Below, piece after piece: positions 9,086 to 18,112 of a stretch of 64,000 nt of DNA. Numbering within the stretch: the first letter of the stretch is position 1; each line of letters opens with the position of its first letter. Under the pieces are notes generated by a model that was given only the letters and a program-made list of their open reading frames with translations, was not told the origin of the DNA and did not search any database. The position numbers were made by a program, and so were the translations under genes. The stretch is taken from contig CALFZO010000109.1 of assembly GCA_937952305.1 (NCBI GenBank), positions 1-64,000 of the forward strand. The letters are read 5' to 3'. Source of the DNA: an uncultured Anaerolineales bacterium (GTDB lineage Bacteria; Chloroflexota; Anaerolineae; Anaerolineales; UBA6663).

Positions 9086-9151
9086 CGAAGGGCGCAGGGC
9101 GCGGGCCGGCGGCGCGGCTGCTGGTGGGCGTCTCGCGCCCTTCGTTTTGTT
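9086..9151 (+). terminator. Possible terminator or leader structure upstream of rimM
   Basis: CGAAGGGCGC (9086-9095) pairs perfectly with 9135-9144, followed by TTTTGTT. The loop is 39 bases, which is long for a terminator; it could instead be a regulated leader of rimM. Confidence 0.5.
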
Positions 9152-9184
9152 AACGCCGCTTCAGCCGGCGAAACGAGTTGAGCC

Positions 9185-9682
9185 ATGCCCGATCTAGTCG
9201 CGCTCGGTACCATCGTCCGACCGCACGGCGTCCGCGGGGAGCTGGTGGTGGACGCGTCCGCCACCGCCGCCGCTGACCTGGAGGAGGTCGAGACCATCTA
9301 CCTGGGCGAACCGGCCCAGCCGCACACGTTGACCCGCCAGCGCTGGCATCGCGGCCGCCTGTTGATCCAACTGGCCGGCGTCGACGACCGTGCCGCCGCC
9401 GAGGCCTATCGCGGCCTGGCCGTGTGGATCGAGCGCACCGAGCTGCCCGCGCTGCCGCCCGGCGTCTACTATCAGCGCCAGATCCTCGGCCTGACAGTCG
9501 TCACGGAGGCGGGCGAGACGCTCGGCTCGATTGTGGAGATTATCGAGACGGGCGCCAACGACGTCTACGTGGTGCGCGGGCCGGGCGGCGATCTGCTCAT
9601 CCCAGCCGCGCCGGGCGTGGTCCAGAAGGTGGATCTGGCCGCCGGCCGCCTGAGCGTGCAGCTCCCCGCCGGCCTGCGTTGA
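9185..9682 (+). CDS. rimM: Ribosome maturation factor RimM
   Basis: 165 residues. N-terminal RimM domain beginning LVALGTIVRPHGVRGELVV, then the PRC-barrel part around YYQRQILGLTVVTEAGETLG and ending in IPAAPGVVQKVD. RimM helps the 30S head mature by binding uS19. It closes the ffh-rpsP-khpA-rimM cluster. In many bacteria trmD and rplS follow; here they do not, and dprA with its own promoter comes next. Confidence 0.95.
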   Translation: MPDLVALGTIVRPHGVRGELVVDASATAAADLEEVETIYLGEPAQPHTLTRQRWHRGRLLIQLAGVDDRAAAEAYRGLAVWIERTELPALPPGVYYQRQILGLTVVTEAGETLGSIVEIIETGANDVYVVRGPGGDLLIPAAPGVVQKVDLAAGRLSVQLPAGLR

Positions 9683-9714
9683 GCCCGCGCCGGGCGGCTG
9701 CCGGCCCCTCGACA

Positions 9715-9772
9715 GCGCCTAACGCGGGGCGTTGGGACTCAGTCCGCGCCTGGACTGCGTTGGGGTAGGCGC
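9715..9772 (+). other. Inverted-repeat structure between rimM and dprA
   Basis: GCGCCTA (9715-9721) pairs with TAGGCGC (9766-9772), with a further ACGC/GCGT pairing and an inner AGTCC/GGACT hairpin. No T-run. It may end the rimM transcript; role uncertain. Confidence 0.35.
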
Positions 9773-9788
9773 CTCCCCTCGGCCCGGC

Positions 9789-9818
9789 TTGACACCCCCG
9801 GAAGCCGTGTGCTATTCT
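9789..9818 (+). promoter_or_regulatory. dprA promoter
   Basis: TTGACA (9789-9794), 18-base spacer, TATTCT (9813-9818). One of the best sigma-70-like matches in the window. Confidence 0.75.
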
Positions 9819-9867
9819 GCCCCCCGTTTTTCTGGCAGGGCCGCCCCTCGGCGGCAGGGAGCGCAGT

Positions 9868-10977
9868 GTGGACCAGTTGGCGTATTGGATCGGGTTCAAC
9901 CTGGTGCGCGGCATCGGCCCGGCCCGGTTGCGCCGCCTGCTGGACCACTTCGGCGATGCCGCCACCGCCTGGAATGCCCCGGCTGGCGAACTGCAGGGCG
10001 TGGGCCTGGATCGGCGCTCGCTGGAAAATCTGCTGACCGTCCGCCGGCAGGTGGACCTGGAACAGCAATTGCGCCGGGCCGAGCAGGCCGGTGTGCGGGT
10101 GCTCACCTGGGAGACGCCGGGCTATCCCCGCAACCTGCTCAATATCGCGGCCCCGCCGCCGGTGCTCTTCGTCAAGGGCGCGTTCAGCGACGCGGACGAA
10201 TGGGCGGTGGCACTGGTGGGCACGCGGCGGGCCACGGCCTACGGGCGGGAGGTGGCGCGTGACCTGGCGGCCGGCCTGGCGGCCAGCGGCGTGACTGTGG
10301 TCAGCGGGTTGGCGCGCGGCATCGACGCCGTGGCGCATCGCGCCGCCGTGGACGCGGGCGGCCGGACCATCGGCGTCCTGGGGTGCGGCGCGGACGTCGT
10401 CTATCCGCCCGAGCACCGCGACCTGATGACGGCCATCGCCCAGACCGGCGCCGTGGTGAGCGATTACCCGCTGGGCACAGCCCCGGATGCCGTGAACTTC
10501 CCGCCCCGCAACCGCATCATCAGCGGACTGTCTAAGCTGGTGGTGGTGGTGGAGGCCGACGAAGACAGCGGGGCGTTGATCACGTCTGATTTCGCGGCCG
10601 AGCAAGGCCGCGACGTGTTCGCCGTGCCCGGCAACATCAACCAGCGTTCCAGCCGCGGGACGAACCGGCTCATCCAGCAGGGTGCGCCGCCGGTGCTGGC
10701 CGTGGCCGATGTGCTGGAGGCCTTGAACCTGACGCGCAGCCACGAGCAGAAAGCCGTGCGGGCGGCCGCGCCGGCCGACGCCACCGAGCGCCGGCTGCTG
10801 GAGCAGCTGGCCGCCGGGCCCGCGCACGTGGATGACCTGGCCGCCGATCTGGTCCTGCCGATCTCCCAGGTCTCCAGTGCGCTGGCTATGATGGAGCTGA
10901 AGGGCCTGGTGCGCCAGAGCGGGGCGATGACCTATACGGTGCGCGAGCCGGGGCCGGACTACAGCCCAGATCCTTAG
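9868..10977 (+). CDS. dprA: DNA-processing protein DprA
   Basis: 369 residues. An N-terminal helix-hairpin-helix region, then the Rossmann-like DprA core with GTRRATAYG and VSGLARGIDAVAH, and a C-terminal winged-helix part (residues about 300-355). DprA protects incoming single-stranded DNA and loads RecA in natural transformation; many non-competent bacteria keep it for recombination. GTG start, in line with family members. It has its own promoter. The often-seen dprA-topA neighbourhood is almost kept: topA is two genes downstream. Confidence 0.94.
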   Translation: MDQLAYWIGFNLVRGIGPARLRRLLDHFGDAATAWNAPAGELQGVGLDRRSLENLLTVRRQVDLEQQLRRAEQAGVRVLTWETPGYPRNLLNIAAPPPVLFVKGAFSDADEWAVALVGTRRATAYGREVARDLAAGLAASGVTVVSGLARGIDAVAHRAAVDAGGRTIGVLGCGADVVYPPEHRDLMTAIAQTGAVVSDYPLGTAPDAVNFPPRNRIISGLSKLVVVVEADEDSGALITSDFAAEQGRDVFAVPGNINQRSSRGTNRLIQQGAPPVLAVADVLEALNLTRSHEQKAVRAAAPADATERRLLEQLAAGPAHVDDLAADLVLPISQVSSALAMMELKGLVRQSGAMTYTVREPGPDYSPDP

Positions 10978-11013
10978 CGGGCGCAAGCCCGCCCGAAAAG
11001 CGGGAAACGTGTG

Positions 11014-12090
11014 ATGAACAACTACTATGCCGTGATTATGGCGGGCGGCGGCGGCACGCGGCTGTGGCCGCTCTCGCGCCAGAAACACCCGAAACAATCC
11101 ATCCGCCTGCTGGGCGCGCGCACGCTGTTCCAGATCGCGGTGGACCGGCTGGCGCCGCTCTTTCCGCCCGAGCGTATCCTGGTGGTGACCAGCGCCCAGT
11201 ACGCCCAGGACCTGCGCGCTCAGCGCCCGAGCCTGCCGGAAGACAGCTTCGTGATCGAACCGGAGCCGCGCGGCACCGCCCCGGCGCTCGGGTTGGCGGC
11301 CGTGACGGTGCGCCGGCGTGATCCACAGGGCGTGATGGCGTGCCTGACGGCCGACCACTTCATGGCCGACGAGGCGCGCTTCCGGGCGCTGTTGAGCGCG
11401 GCGGCCGAAGTGGCCGAGCAGGACTTCCTGGTGACGCTGGGCATCACGCCGACGTTTCCATCGACGGGTTTCGGCTACATCCAGCGCGGCAACGGGCTGG
11501 GCCCGTTCGGAGGCTTTGAGGCCTTTCGGGCCGCGCGTTTCAAGGAGAAGCCGGCCCTGCCGGAGGCCGAGGCCATGGTCGCGGACGGCCTGCACACCTG
11601 GAACTCAGGCATGTTTGTGTGGAAGGCCACGCGGCTGATGCAGGAGTTCCAGTGGCAGATGCCGGGCTTCCATCATCAGCTGCTGCAGATGGAGGCCGAC
11701 CCGGCGGCGGTGGCGCGCCTGTGGCCGGGCGTCGTCAACACGACCATCGACTACGGCATCATGGAAGGCGCCGAGCAGGTGGCCGTTATCCCGGCGGCCG
11801 GCTTGGGCTGGAACGATGTCGGCAGTTGGGAGTCATTGTTGGATGTCCTGCCCTCGGATGAGGCCGGCAACGTCGTGGTCGGTGCCGAGTTGATCGGCCC
11901 GGAGACGCGCGGCACGCTGGTGCACGCCGGCGCCCAGGGCGGCAAACTGGTAGCCGCTATCGGCGTCACCGACCTGGTCATCGTGGATACCGGTGACGTC
12001 CTGCTGGTCTGCCCGCGCGACCGGGCCCAGGAGGTCCGCGCGATCGTGGCCGAACTAAAGAAGCGCGCCGACGGCGCCCGTTATCTGTGA
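11014..12090 (+). CDS. manC: Mannose-1-phosphate guanylyltransferase
   Basis: 358 residues. The nucleotidyltransferase signature GGGGTRLWPLSRQKHPKQ lies at the N-terminus, and the sugar-phosphate region GFGYIQRG and FKEKP follow. It makes GDP-mannose from mannose-1-phosphate and GTP for glycans. It is the single-domain form without the C-terminal phosphomannose isomerase cupin found in longer ManC proteins. Start ATG at 11014, directly after an in-frame GTG; GGGAAA lies upstream. It sits between dprA and topA, so no glycan operon is visible here. Confidence 0.92.
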   Translation: MNNYYAVIMAGGGGTRLWPLSRQKHPKQSIRLLGARTLFQIAVDRLAPLFPPERILVVTSAQYAQDLRAQRPSLPEDSFVIEPEPRGTAPALGLAAVTVRRRDPQGVMACLTADHFMADEARFRALLSAAAEVAEQDFLVTLGITPTFPSTGFGYIQRGNGLGPFGGFEAFRAARFKEKPALPEAEAMVADGLHTWNSGMFVWKATRLMQEFQWQMPGFHHQLLQMEADPAAVARLWPGVVNTTIDYGIMEGAEQVAVIPAAGLGWNDVGSWESLLDVLPSDEAGNVVVGAELIGPETRGTLVHAGAQGGKLVAAIGVTDLVIVDTGDVLLVCPRDRAQEVRAIVAELKKRADGARYL

Positions 12091-12151
12091 CGCCGCCGGG
12101 AGGCTGGCGCGCCTGACCGGGCGCCGCCGGCCGCCTCGCGCAGAGTGATTA

Positions 12152-14518
12152 ATGGAAGCTTACTGTTTTAAGTGCAAGACTAAACGCGAGATGCTGGACC
12201 CGCAGGCCACGTTCACGGCTGCGGCGGCGCCGGCGACCAAAGGCACGTGCCCGGTCTGCGGGACGACCATGTTCCGCATGGGCTCCACCCCGGCCCACGC
12301 CGGCCTGGAGCGGCCCGCCCCCACGGCGTCGCCGCGCCGCGGCCGCCGTGGCAACGGCGACGCCCCGCGCTCCGGCAAGCTCGTCATCGTCGAGTCGCCG
12401 GCCAAGGCCAAGACGGTCGGCCGCTTTCTGGGCAAGGGTTACACGGTGCGCGCCTCGGTGGGCCACATCCGGGACTTGCTCAAGTCCACGCTCTCGGTGG
12501 ATGTGGACCACGACTTCACGCCCAAATACCGCGTGCCGAACGAGAAGAAGCAGGTGGTGAAGGAGCTGAAGGCCGAGGCCGCGCGGGCCGAAGAGATCTA
12601 TCTGGCCACCGACCCGGACCGCGAGGGCGAAGCGATCTCCTGGCACCTGCTGGAGGCGGCCGAGATCGAGCCGGCGCGGGCGCGGCGCGTGGTCTTCCAT
12701 GAGATCACCAAGCCTGCCATCGAAGAGGCCTTCGGCCATCCGCGCCAGATCGCCATGGACCTGGTCAACGCCCAGCAGGCGCGGCGCATCCTGGACCGGC
12801 TGGTGGGTTATCCGCTCAGCCAGCTACTGTGGAAGAAAGTGCGCGGCCGCCTCTCGGCCGGGCGCGTGCAGTCGGTGGCGGTGCGCCTGATCGTGGACCG
12901 CGAGCGCGCTATCGACGCCTTCGTGCCGCAGGAGTACTGGAGCATCGACGCCGAGCTGTCTAAGGCCGTCCCGGTGGACGGCAACGGGCGGCACGTGCGG
13001 GCCCGCCTCATCAGGGTCGGCGAGGCCGAGGTCGGCACCGGCGACGCCTGTCTGCTCAAATCGGAGGCGGAAGTCCAGACGGTGCTGGCGGACCTGGAGC
13101 GGGCCGTCTACCGCGTGGCGCGCGTCAAGAGCGGCGAGCGCCGGCGCAACCCGGCCCCGCCGTTTACCACCAGCACGCTCCAGCAGGAGGCCTCGCGCCG
13201 GCTCGGCTTCACGGCCAAGCGCACCATGGCGACCGCCCAGCAGCTGTACGAGGGCATCGAGTTGGGCAGCGGCCAGCCGGTCGGCTTGATCACGTACATG
13301 CGCACCGACAGCACCAACGTGTCCGAGCTCGCGCAGCGCGAGGCGCGCGAGTTCGTCCAGGGCCGCTACGGCGCGGACTATCTGCCGGCCGAACCGCCGC
13401 AGTACAAGACGCGCGCCAAGGGCGCCCAGGAGGCCCACGAGGCCATCCGGCCCACCCAGGTGGACCGCGAGCCCAAGGCCGTCGCCGACAACCTGACCAA
13501 AGACCAGTTGAAGCTGTACACCCTGATCTGGCAGCGCTTTGTGGCCAGCCAGATGACGGCCGCGATCTACGACACCGTGTCCGTGGACATCGCCGCTCAG
13601 AACGCGCAGCCGTACCTCTTCCGCGTGGCCGGCTCGAGCCTGAAATTCCCGGGCTTCCTGGTGGTCTACGAGGAGGCGCGCGACGAGGACGCCGCCGCGG
13701 AGGAGGAGGCCGAAGCGCGCAGCCTGCCGCTGCTGAGCGTCGACGATGCGCTGGCGTTGGTCCAACTGCTGCCGGAGCAGCACTTCACGCAGCCGCCGCC
13801 GCGCTACACGGAGGCCTCGCTGGTCAAGGCGCTGGAGGAATACGGCATCGGCCGGCCGTCCACGTACGCGCCGATCTTGTCCACCATCCAGCAGCGCGGT
13901 TACGTGCGCCGCGAGGACAAGCGCCTGGTCCCCACCGATATCGGCGCCACCGTCAACGACCTGTTGGTGCAGCGCTTCCCCGAGATCGTGGACGTGAACT
14001 TCACGGCCCAGATGGAGGAGGAACTGGACGAGGTCGCCGACGGTGAGCGCGAGTGGCACGCCGTGCTGCGTGAGTTCTGGGAGCCGTTCGCGCGCGAGGT
14101 CAAGGCGGCCGAGGCCGACATGCCGGCCGTGAACACCGAGCCCGAGTATGTCGGCCGGGACTGCCCGGACTGCGGCAAACCGCTGATCTTCCGCTACGGG
14201 CGCTACGGCAAGTTCATCGGCTGCTCGGGTTTTCCGGCCTGCCGGCACACCGAGCCCTGGTTTGAGAAGCTGGGCGTGGCCTGCCCCAAGGACGGCGGTG
14301 ACCTGGTGGAGCGCAAGACCAAGAAGGGGCGCATCTTTTACGGCTGCGCCAACTACCCCAACTGCGATTTCACCTCGTGGAAGCGGCCGTTGCCGCGGCC
14401 GTGCCCCAACTGCGGCGGCCTGCTGGTCCAGGCTAATAAGAACTTCGCCCAGTGTCTGCAATGCGAGCAACAGTTTGAGCTGGAGGCACTGGCCGAGCCG
14501 GCCGTGGCCGGCGAGTAG
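12152..14518 (+). CDS. topA: DNA topoisomerase I with N-terminal DUF5679 zinc ribbon
   Basis: 788 residues. Residues about 1-50 form a separate four-cysteine module (CFKCK ... CPVCG), matching DUF5679, fused ahead of the Toprim domain (KLVIVESPAKAKTVGRFL; DPDREGEAISWHL). The active-site tyrosine is in ITYMRTDST, about residue 382. Three C-terminal Cys4 zinc-finger-type modules follow (CPDCG, CPKDGG with GCANYPNC, CPNCG with CLQC); the second begins with a single cysteine in place of CxxC. The enzyme relaxes negative supercoils behind polymerases. The start ATG is supported because the zinc ribbon would be lost with any later start. A very strong terminator ends the gene. Confidence 0.96.
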   Translation: MEAYCFKCKTKREMLDPQATFTAAAAPATKGTCPVCGTTMFRMGSTPAHAGLERPAPTASPRRGRRGNGDAPRSGKLVIVESPAKAKTVGRFLGKGYTVRASVGHIRDLLKSTLSVDVDHDFTPKYRVPNEKKQVVKELKAEAARAEEIYLATDPDREGEAISWHLLEAAEIEPARARRVVFHEITKPAIEEAFGHPRQIAMDLVNAQQARRILDRLVGYPLSQLLWKKVRGRLSAGRVQSVAVRLIVDRERAIDAFVPQEYWSIDAELSKAVPVDGNGRHVRARLIRVGEAEVGTGDACLLKSEAEVQTVLADLERAVYRVARVKSGERRRNPAPPFTTSTLQQEASRRLGFTAKRTMATAQQLYEGIELGSGQPVGLITYMRTDSTNVSELAQREAREFVQGRYGADYLPAEPPQYKTRAKGAQEAHEAIRPTQVDREPKAVADNLTKDQLKLYTLIWQRFVASQMTAAIYDTVSVDIAAQNAQPYLFRVAGSSLKFPGFLVVYEEARDEDAAAEEEAEARSLPLLSVDDALALVQLLPEQHFTQPPPRYTEASLVKALEEYGIGRPSTYAPILSTIQQRGYVRREDKRLVPTDIGATVNDLLVQRFPEIVDVNFTAQMEEELDEVADGEREWHAVLREFWEPFAREVKAAEADMPAVNTEPEYVGRDCPDCGKPLIFRYGRYGKFIGCSGFPACRHTEPWFEKLGVACPKDGGDLVERKTKKGRIFYGCANYPNCDFTSWKRPLPRPCPNCGGLLVQANKNFAQCLQCEQQFELEALAEPAVAGE

Positions 14519-14549
14519 GCCGGCCGGCGCGCCTGATCCCGAATACTCT

Positions 14550-14582
14550 GACGGACTGTGCCTGGCACAGTCCGTCTTTTTT
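14550..14582 (+). terminator. Intrinsic terminator of topA
   Basis: Perfect 12-bp stem (14550-14561 with 14565-14576), 3-base loop, then six T. Confidence 0.95.
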
Positions 14583-14596
14583 ATCCCCGCTTTGTG

Positions 14597-14625
14597 TTGC
14601 ATCCAGCCGGCTTTCGCGCTATTAT
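14597..14625 (+). promoter_or_regulatory. Promoter of the short-chain dehydrogenase/ECF unit
   Basis: TTGCAT (14597-14602), 17-base spacer, TATTAT (14620-14625), immediately after the topA terminator. It probably drives the whole run from the dehydrogenase to the ECF S component, as no other clear promoter or terminator is seen until 22049. Confidence 0.72.
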
Positions 14626-14653
14626 CGCGCCACCTTCCACTCAAGGCGAGCCT

Positions 14654-15436
14654 ATGGACAACTACAGAAACCTGTTCGACCTCACCGGTCGGACGGCGCT
14701 GGTCGTCGGTGCGGCCAGTGGCATTGGTCAGGCCGCGGCCGCCGGTTTGGCGGCGTTTGGCGCTTTCACCATCTGCGCCGACCTCAATCTGGCCGGCGCC
14801 GAGGCGACCCTGGCTGGGCTTCAGGCTCAGGGCGGCCAGGGCCGCGCCCTGGCGCTGGATCTGCGCGAGGCTGCCAGCGTCGAGGCGACCGTGGCGGAGT
14901 GCGGGCCGCTGGATGTGCTGGTGAGCACGCCCGGCATCAACGTGCGCAAACCGCTGCTGGATATCAGCGACGACGAGTTTGACCGCGTCGTGGGCCTCAA
15001 TCTGAAAGGCACCTTCCGCCTGCTCAAGGCGGCCGGCCGCGGGATGGCCGAGCGCGGCCGCGGCAGCCTGATCACTTTCGCCAGCATCCGCGCGCAGGTG
15101 GTGGAGCCCGGCCAGGGCGTCTACGCCGCCACCAAGGCCGGCATCCTGCAGATGTGCCGGGCCCTGGCCGCGGAATTAGGCCCGCGCGGCGTGCGCGTCA
15201 ACGCCATTGCGCCCGGCGTCGTGGAGACGCCGTTGACCGCGCCGATCAAAGGCCGGCCGGAGTGGTACGCCGCCTACGCGCGAAAAAACGCCCTCGGCCG
15301 CTGGGCCCAGGCCGATGAGCTGGTGGGCGCCGTGGTCTTCCTGGCCTCCGATGCCGCCTCGTACGTCACCGGCTCGCTGCTGGTCGTCGACGGGGGCTGG
15401 ACGGCCATCGACGGGCGGTTCACGCCGCCACTCTGA
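14654..15436 (+). CDS. Short-chain dehydrogenase/reductase (SDR)
   Basis: 260 residues. Classical SDR: cofactor motif GAASGIG, structural NxxG-type segment, catalytic Ser in ITFASIR and YAATK as the Tyr/Lys pair; C-terminus with VTGSLLVVDGGW. It oxidises or reduces a hydroxyl/keto substrate with NAD(P); the substrate is not identifiable. ATG at 14654 is preferred: earlier in-frame starts lie inside the topA terminator. It is the first gene downstream of the promoter at 14597 and is 29 bases from the ECF ATPase gene, so it may be part of that unit. Confidence 0.88.
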   Translation: MDNYRNLFDLTGRTALVVGAASGIGQAAAAGLAAFGAFTICADLNLAGAEATLAGLQAQGGQGRALALDLREAASVEATVAECGPLDVLVSTPGINVRKPLLDISDDEFDRVVGLNLKGTFRLLKAAGRGMAERGRGSLITFASIRAQVVEPGQGVYAATKAGILQMCRALAAELGPRGVRVNAIAPGVVETPLTAPIKGRPEWYAAYARKNALGRWAQADELVGAVVFLASDAASYVTGSLLVVDGGWTAIDGRFTPPL

Positions 15437-15465
15437 CCGGACTTTCGGCCTTCGTCTTTTCTGGC

Positions 15466-17193
15466 ATGGCCCCAATCCTGCGCGTCAGGAACCTCCACTA
15501 CACCTACGAGCCGGAAGGCGCCCAGCCGGTGACGGCTTTGCGCGGCGTCAGCCTGGACGTCGAGCCCGGTGAGTATGTCGTGGTCCTGGGCCACAACGGC
15601 TCAGGCAAGTCCACCCTGGCCAAGCACCTCAACGGCCTGCTGCGGCCGAGCAAGGGCGACGTCTGGGTGAAGGACTGGAACACGCGCGAACGGGAGCACC
15701 TCCTGGCCGTGCGCTCCACAGTCGGCATGGTCTTCCAGACGCCGGACAACCAGATCGTGGCCACCATCGTCGAGGAGGACGTCGCCTTCGGCCCGGAAAA
15801 CCTGGGGCTGCCGCACGCCGAGCTGACGCGCCGCGTCGATTGGGCGCTCGATCGCGTGGAGATGGCGGCCTATCGTGGGCGGCCGCCGCACCAGCTCTCG
15901 GGCGGCCAGAAGCAGCGCGTGTGCATCGCCGGCATCATCGCCATGCACCCGGAGGTGCTGGTGCTGGACGAGGCCACCGCCATGCTGGACCCGCTCGGCC
16001 GGCGCGAGGTGTTGGATGTGGTCCGGCGCCTCAACCGCGAGGAGGGCGTCACCGTCGTCGCCATCACGCACTACATGGAGGAGGCGGCCGAGGCCGACCG
16101 GGTGCTGGTGATGGAGGGCGGCCAGATCGTGCTGCACGGGACGCCGCGCGAGGTTTTCCGGCAGGTGGAAGCCCTGCGGGCCCTGCAGATGGACGTCCCG
16201 CAAGTGACGCAGGCGGCCTTTGAGCTGGCGGCCCGGCATTCGGGCTTCCCGACCGATGTGTTGACCGTGGACGAGTTCGTGGCCGCCGCGCGCGCCCACC
16301 TGTCGCCGCTGCCGTGCGAGGCCGGGCCGGCGGCCGCGCCGGCGCCGCCGGCTGCGACGGGCACGCCCGTGATCCAGGCCGAGGCCGTCACCCACTTCTA
16401 CATGCGCGGCACACCGTTGGAGGTCAAGGCCATCCAAGACGTCACGCTGGAGGTGCGGCGCGGCGAGATCCTGGGCCTGATCGGCCACACCGGCTCCGGC
16501 AAGTCCACCATCGTGCAGCATTTCAACGGCCTGATGCGCCCCCACGCCGGGCGGGTGCTGGCCCTCGGCCAGGACCTGAGCGATGCGGCCGTGGACCTGC
16601 GCGCCATCCGTCAGAAGATCGGCCTGGTCTTCCAGTCGCCGGAGGCCCAACTCTTTGAGCAGTATGTCGGTGACGACGTGGCTTACGGCCCGCGCAATCT
16701 GAAGCTGCCGCCGGACGAGGTCCGCGTCCGCGTCCGCGCGGCCATGGAAGCGGTGGGGCTGGGCTTTGAGGCTTTCAAGGACCGGCTGACCTTCGGGTTG
16801 AGCGGCGGCCAGATGCGGCGCGTGGCGCTGGCCGGCGTGCTGGCCCTGCAGCCGGAAGTGCTGGTGCTGGATGAGCCCACGGCCGGCCTGGACCCGCGCG
16901 GGCGCGAGCACCTGTGGGAGACCATCCTGGGCCTGCAGGCGCGCGGCCTCACGCTCGTCGTCATCTCGCACAACATGGAGGAGCTGGCGCGCTTCTGTCA
17001 GCGGCTGGTGGTGCTGGCGGACGGCCGCGTGGTGATGACCGGCACGCCCGCCGAAGTCTTCAGCCGGGCGGAGGCGTTGCACGCGTTGGGGCTGGGTGTA
17101 CCCGGCATCACCGACGCCTTTGCGCAGCTGTGCCCGGGCCGGCCGGTGGTGCTGACCGTGGCGCAGGCCGTGGCGATGGCGGCGCCGGACTAA
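15466..17193 (+). CDS. ecfA: ECF transporter ATPase, two fused nucleotide-binding domains
   Basis: 575 residues holding two complete ABC domains. First domain: Walker A GHNGSGKST (about residue 45), signature LSGGQKQR, Walker B VLVLDEATAMLD. Second domain from about residue 305: Walker A GHTGSGKST, signature LSGGQMRR, VLVLDEPTAGLD. The Q-loop segments VFQTPDNQ and VFQSPEAQLF are typical of EcfA1/EcfA2. In most bacteria these are two genes; here one chain provides both sites. It powers the importer formed with EcfT and the S component encoded 3-4 kb downstream. A Pro/Ala linker joins the halves. Confidence 0.93.
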   Translation: MAPILRVRNLHYTYEPEGAQPVTALRGVSLDVEPGEYVVVLGHNGSGKSTLAKHLNGLLRPSKGDVWVKDWNTREREHLLAVRSTVGMVFQTPDNQIVATIVEEDVAFGPENLGLPHAELTRRVDWALDRVEMAAYRGRPPHQLSGGQKQRVCIAGIIAMHPEVLVLDEATAMLDPLGRREVLDVVRRLNREEGVTVVAITHYMEEAAEADRVLVMEGGQIVLHGTPREVFRQVEALRALQMDVPQVTQAAFELAARHSGFPTDVLTVDEFVAAARAHLSPLPCEAGPAAAPAPPAATGTPVIQAEAVTHFYMRGTPLEVKAIQDVTLEVRRGEILGLIGHTGSGKSTIVQHFNGLMRPHAGRVLALGQDLSDAAVDLRAIRQKIGLVFQSPEAQLFEQYVGDDVAYGPRNLKLPPDEVRVRVRAAMEAVGLGFEAFKDRLTFGLSGGQMRRVALAGVLALQPEVLVLDEPTAGLDPRGREHLWETILGLQARGLTLVVISHNMEELARFCQRLVVLADGRVVMTGTPAEVFSRAEALHALGLGVPGITDAFAQLCPGRPVVLTVAQAVAMAAPD

Positions 17194-17214
17194 AGCCGGC
17201 GCCGAGGCGAAACT

Positions 17215-18105
17215 ATGAGCGAATACAGACGACCGATGCAGCCCTGGCCGGAGTTGGCGCCTTTTGGCCGCCGCGTGCGCCTGGAGCGCCTGGGCCAGGA
17301 GGTCTTCCTCTACCTGGCCGGCCAGCCGGCGGCGCCGCCGCTGCTGCTGATCCACGGCCTGGGCGACGAGGCTGACACCTGGCGTCACGTCTTCGCGTCG
17401 CTGGCCGAACGCTGGCAGGTGGCCGCCCTGGACCTCCCGGGTTTCGGGCGCAGCGACGCCTCCCGCGCCGGGTACGCCCTGCCGGCGCTGCGCGACGCAG
17501 TCGTGGCCGGGCTGGATGCGCTTAACTGGCCGACGGCGGCCCTGCTCGGCCACTCGCTGGGCGCCGTGATCGCGCAGCGCGTGGCGCTGGATCACCCAGA
17601 CCGGGTGACCGCGCTCACGCTGGTGGGCGGCTCACTGACGACGCGCGCTCAATCCGTGAGCCTGCCGTTGCTGCTGATGGCGCTGCCGGTGGCGGGCGCG
17701 CTGACGTATAACAGCCTGCGCCGCGACCCGCAGGCCGCGTATGAGTCGCTGCGGCCGTTCTATGCGGATTTGAACGCTCTGCCGGAAGCCGATCGGCAGT
17801 TCCTGTTTCAACGCGTCAATGAACGGGTCTGGAGCGACCGCCAGCGCGATGCCTTTCTGGCGATCCTGCGCAGTCTGGTCTGGGGCGGCGGCGCCCGCCA
17901 GCAGCGCCAACTGGAGGCCCGGCTGGCCCGCCTGACGACGCCGACGCTGGCCGTGTGGGGCGAGCGCGACGCCATTAATTCGGTCGAGAGCGGCCGGGCC
18001 TTGACGCAGGTGCAGGCGACGGCGCGCCTGGTGGTCCTGCCCGGCGCTGGCCATGCGCCGCATCAGGAAGCGCCGGCCGCCTTCCTGGCCGCTATACAGG
18101 CGTGA
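17215..18105 (+). CDS. Alpha/beta hydrolase
   Basis: 296 residues. Alpha/beta hydrolase fold: oxyanion region LLIHGLGDEADTW, nucleophile elbow GHSLG (Ser about residue 112), acid region and the C-terminal catalytic His in GAGHAPHQE. No signal peptide, so cytoplasmic. It could cleave an ester or amide; substrate unknown. It lies 21 bases after the ECF ATPase gene and 7 bases before the M20 gene, inside the importer operon, which suggests a role in processing something that is imported. Confidence 0.88.
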   Translation: MSEYRRPMQPWPELAPFGRRVRLERLGQEVFLYLAGQPAAPPLLLIHGLGDEADTWRHVFASLAERWQVAALDLPGFGRSDASRAGYALPALRDAVVAGLDALNWPTAALLGHSLGAVIAQRVALDHPDRVTALTLVGGSLTTRAQSVSLPLLLMALPVAGALTYNSLRRDPQAAYESLRPFYADLNALPEADRQFLFQRVNERVWSDRQRDAFLAILRSLVWGGGARQQRQLEARLARLTTPTLAVWGERDAINSVESGRALTQVQATARLVVLPGAGHAPHQEAPAAFLAAIQA

Positions 18106-18112
18106 GGCCGCC

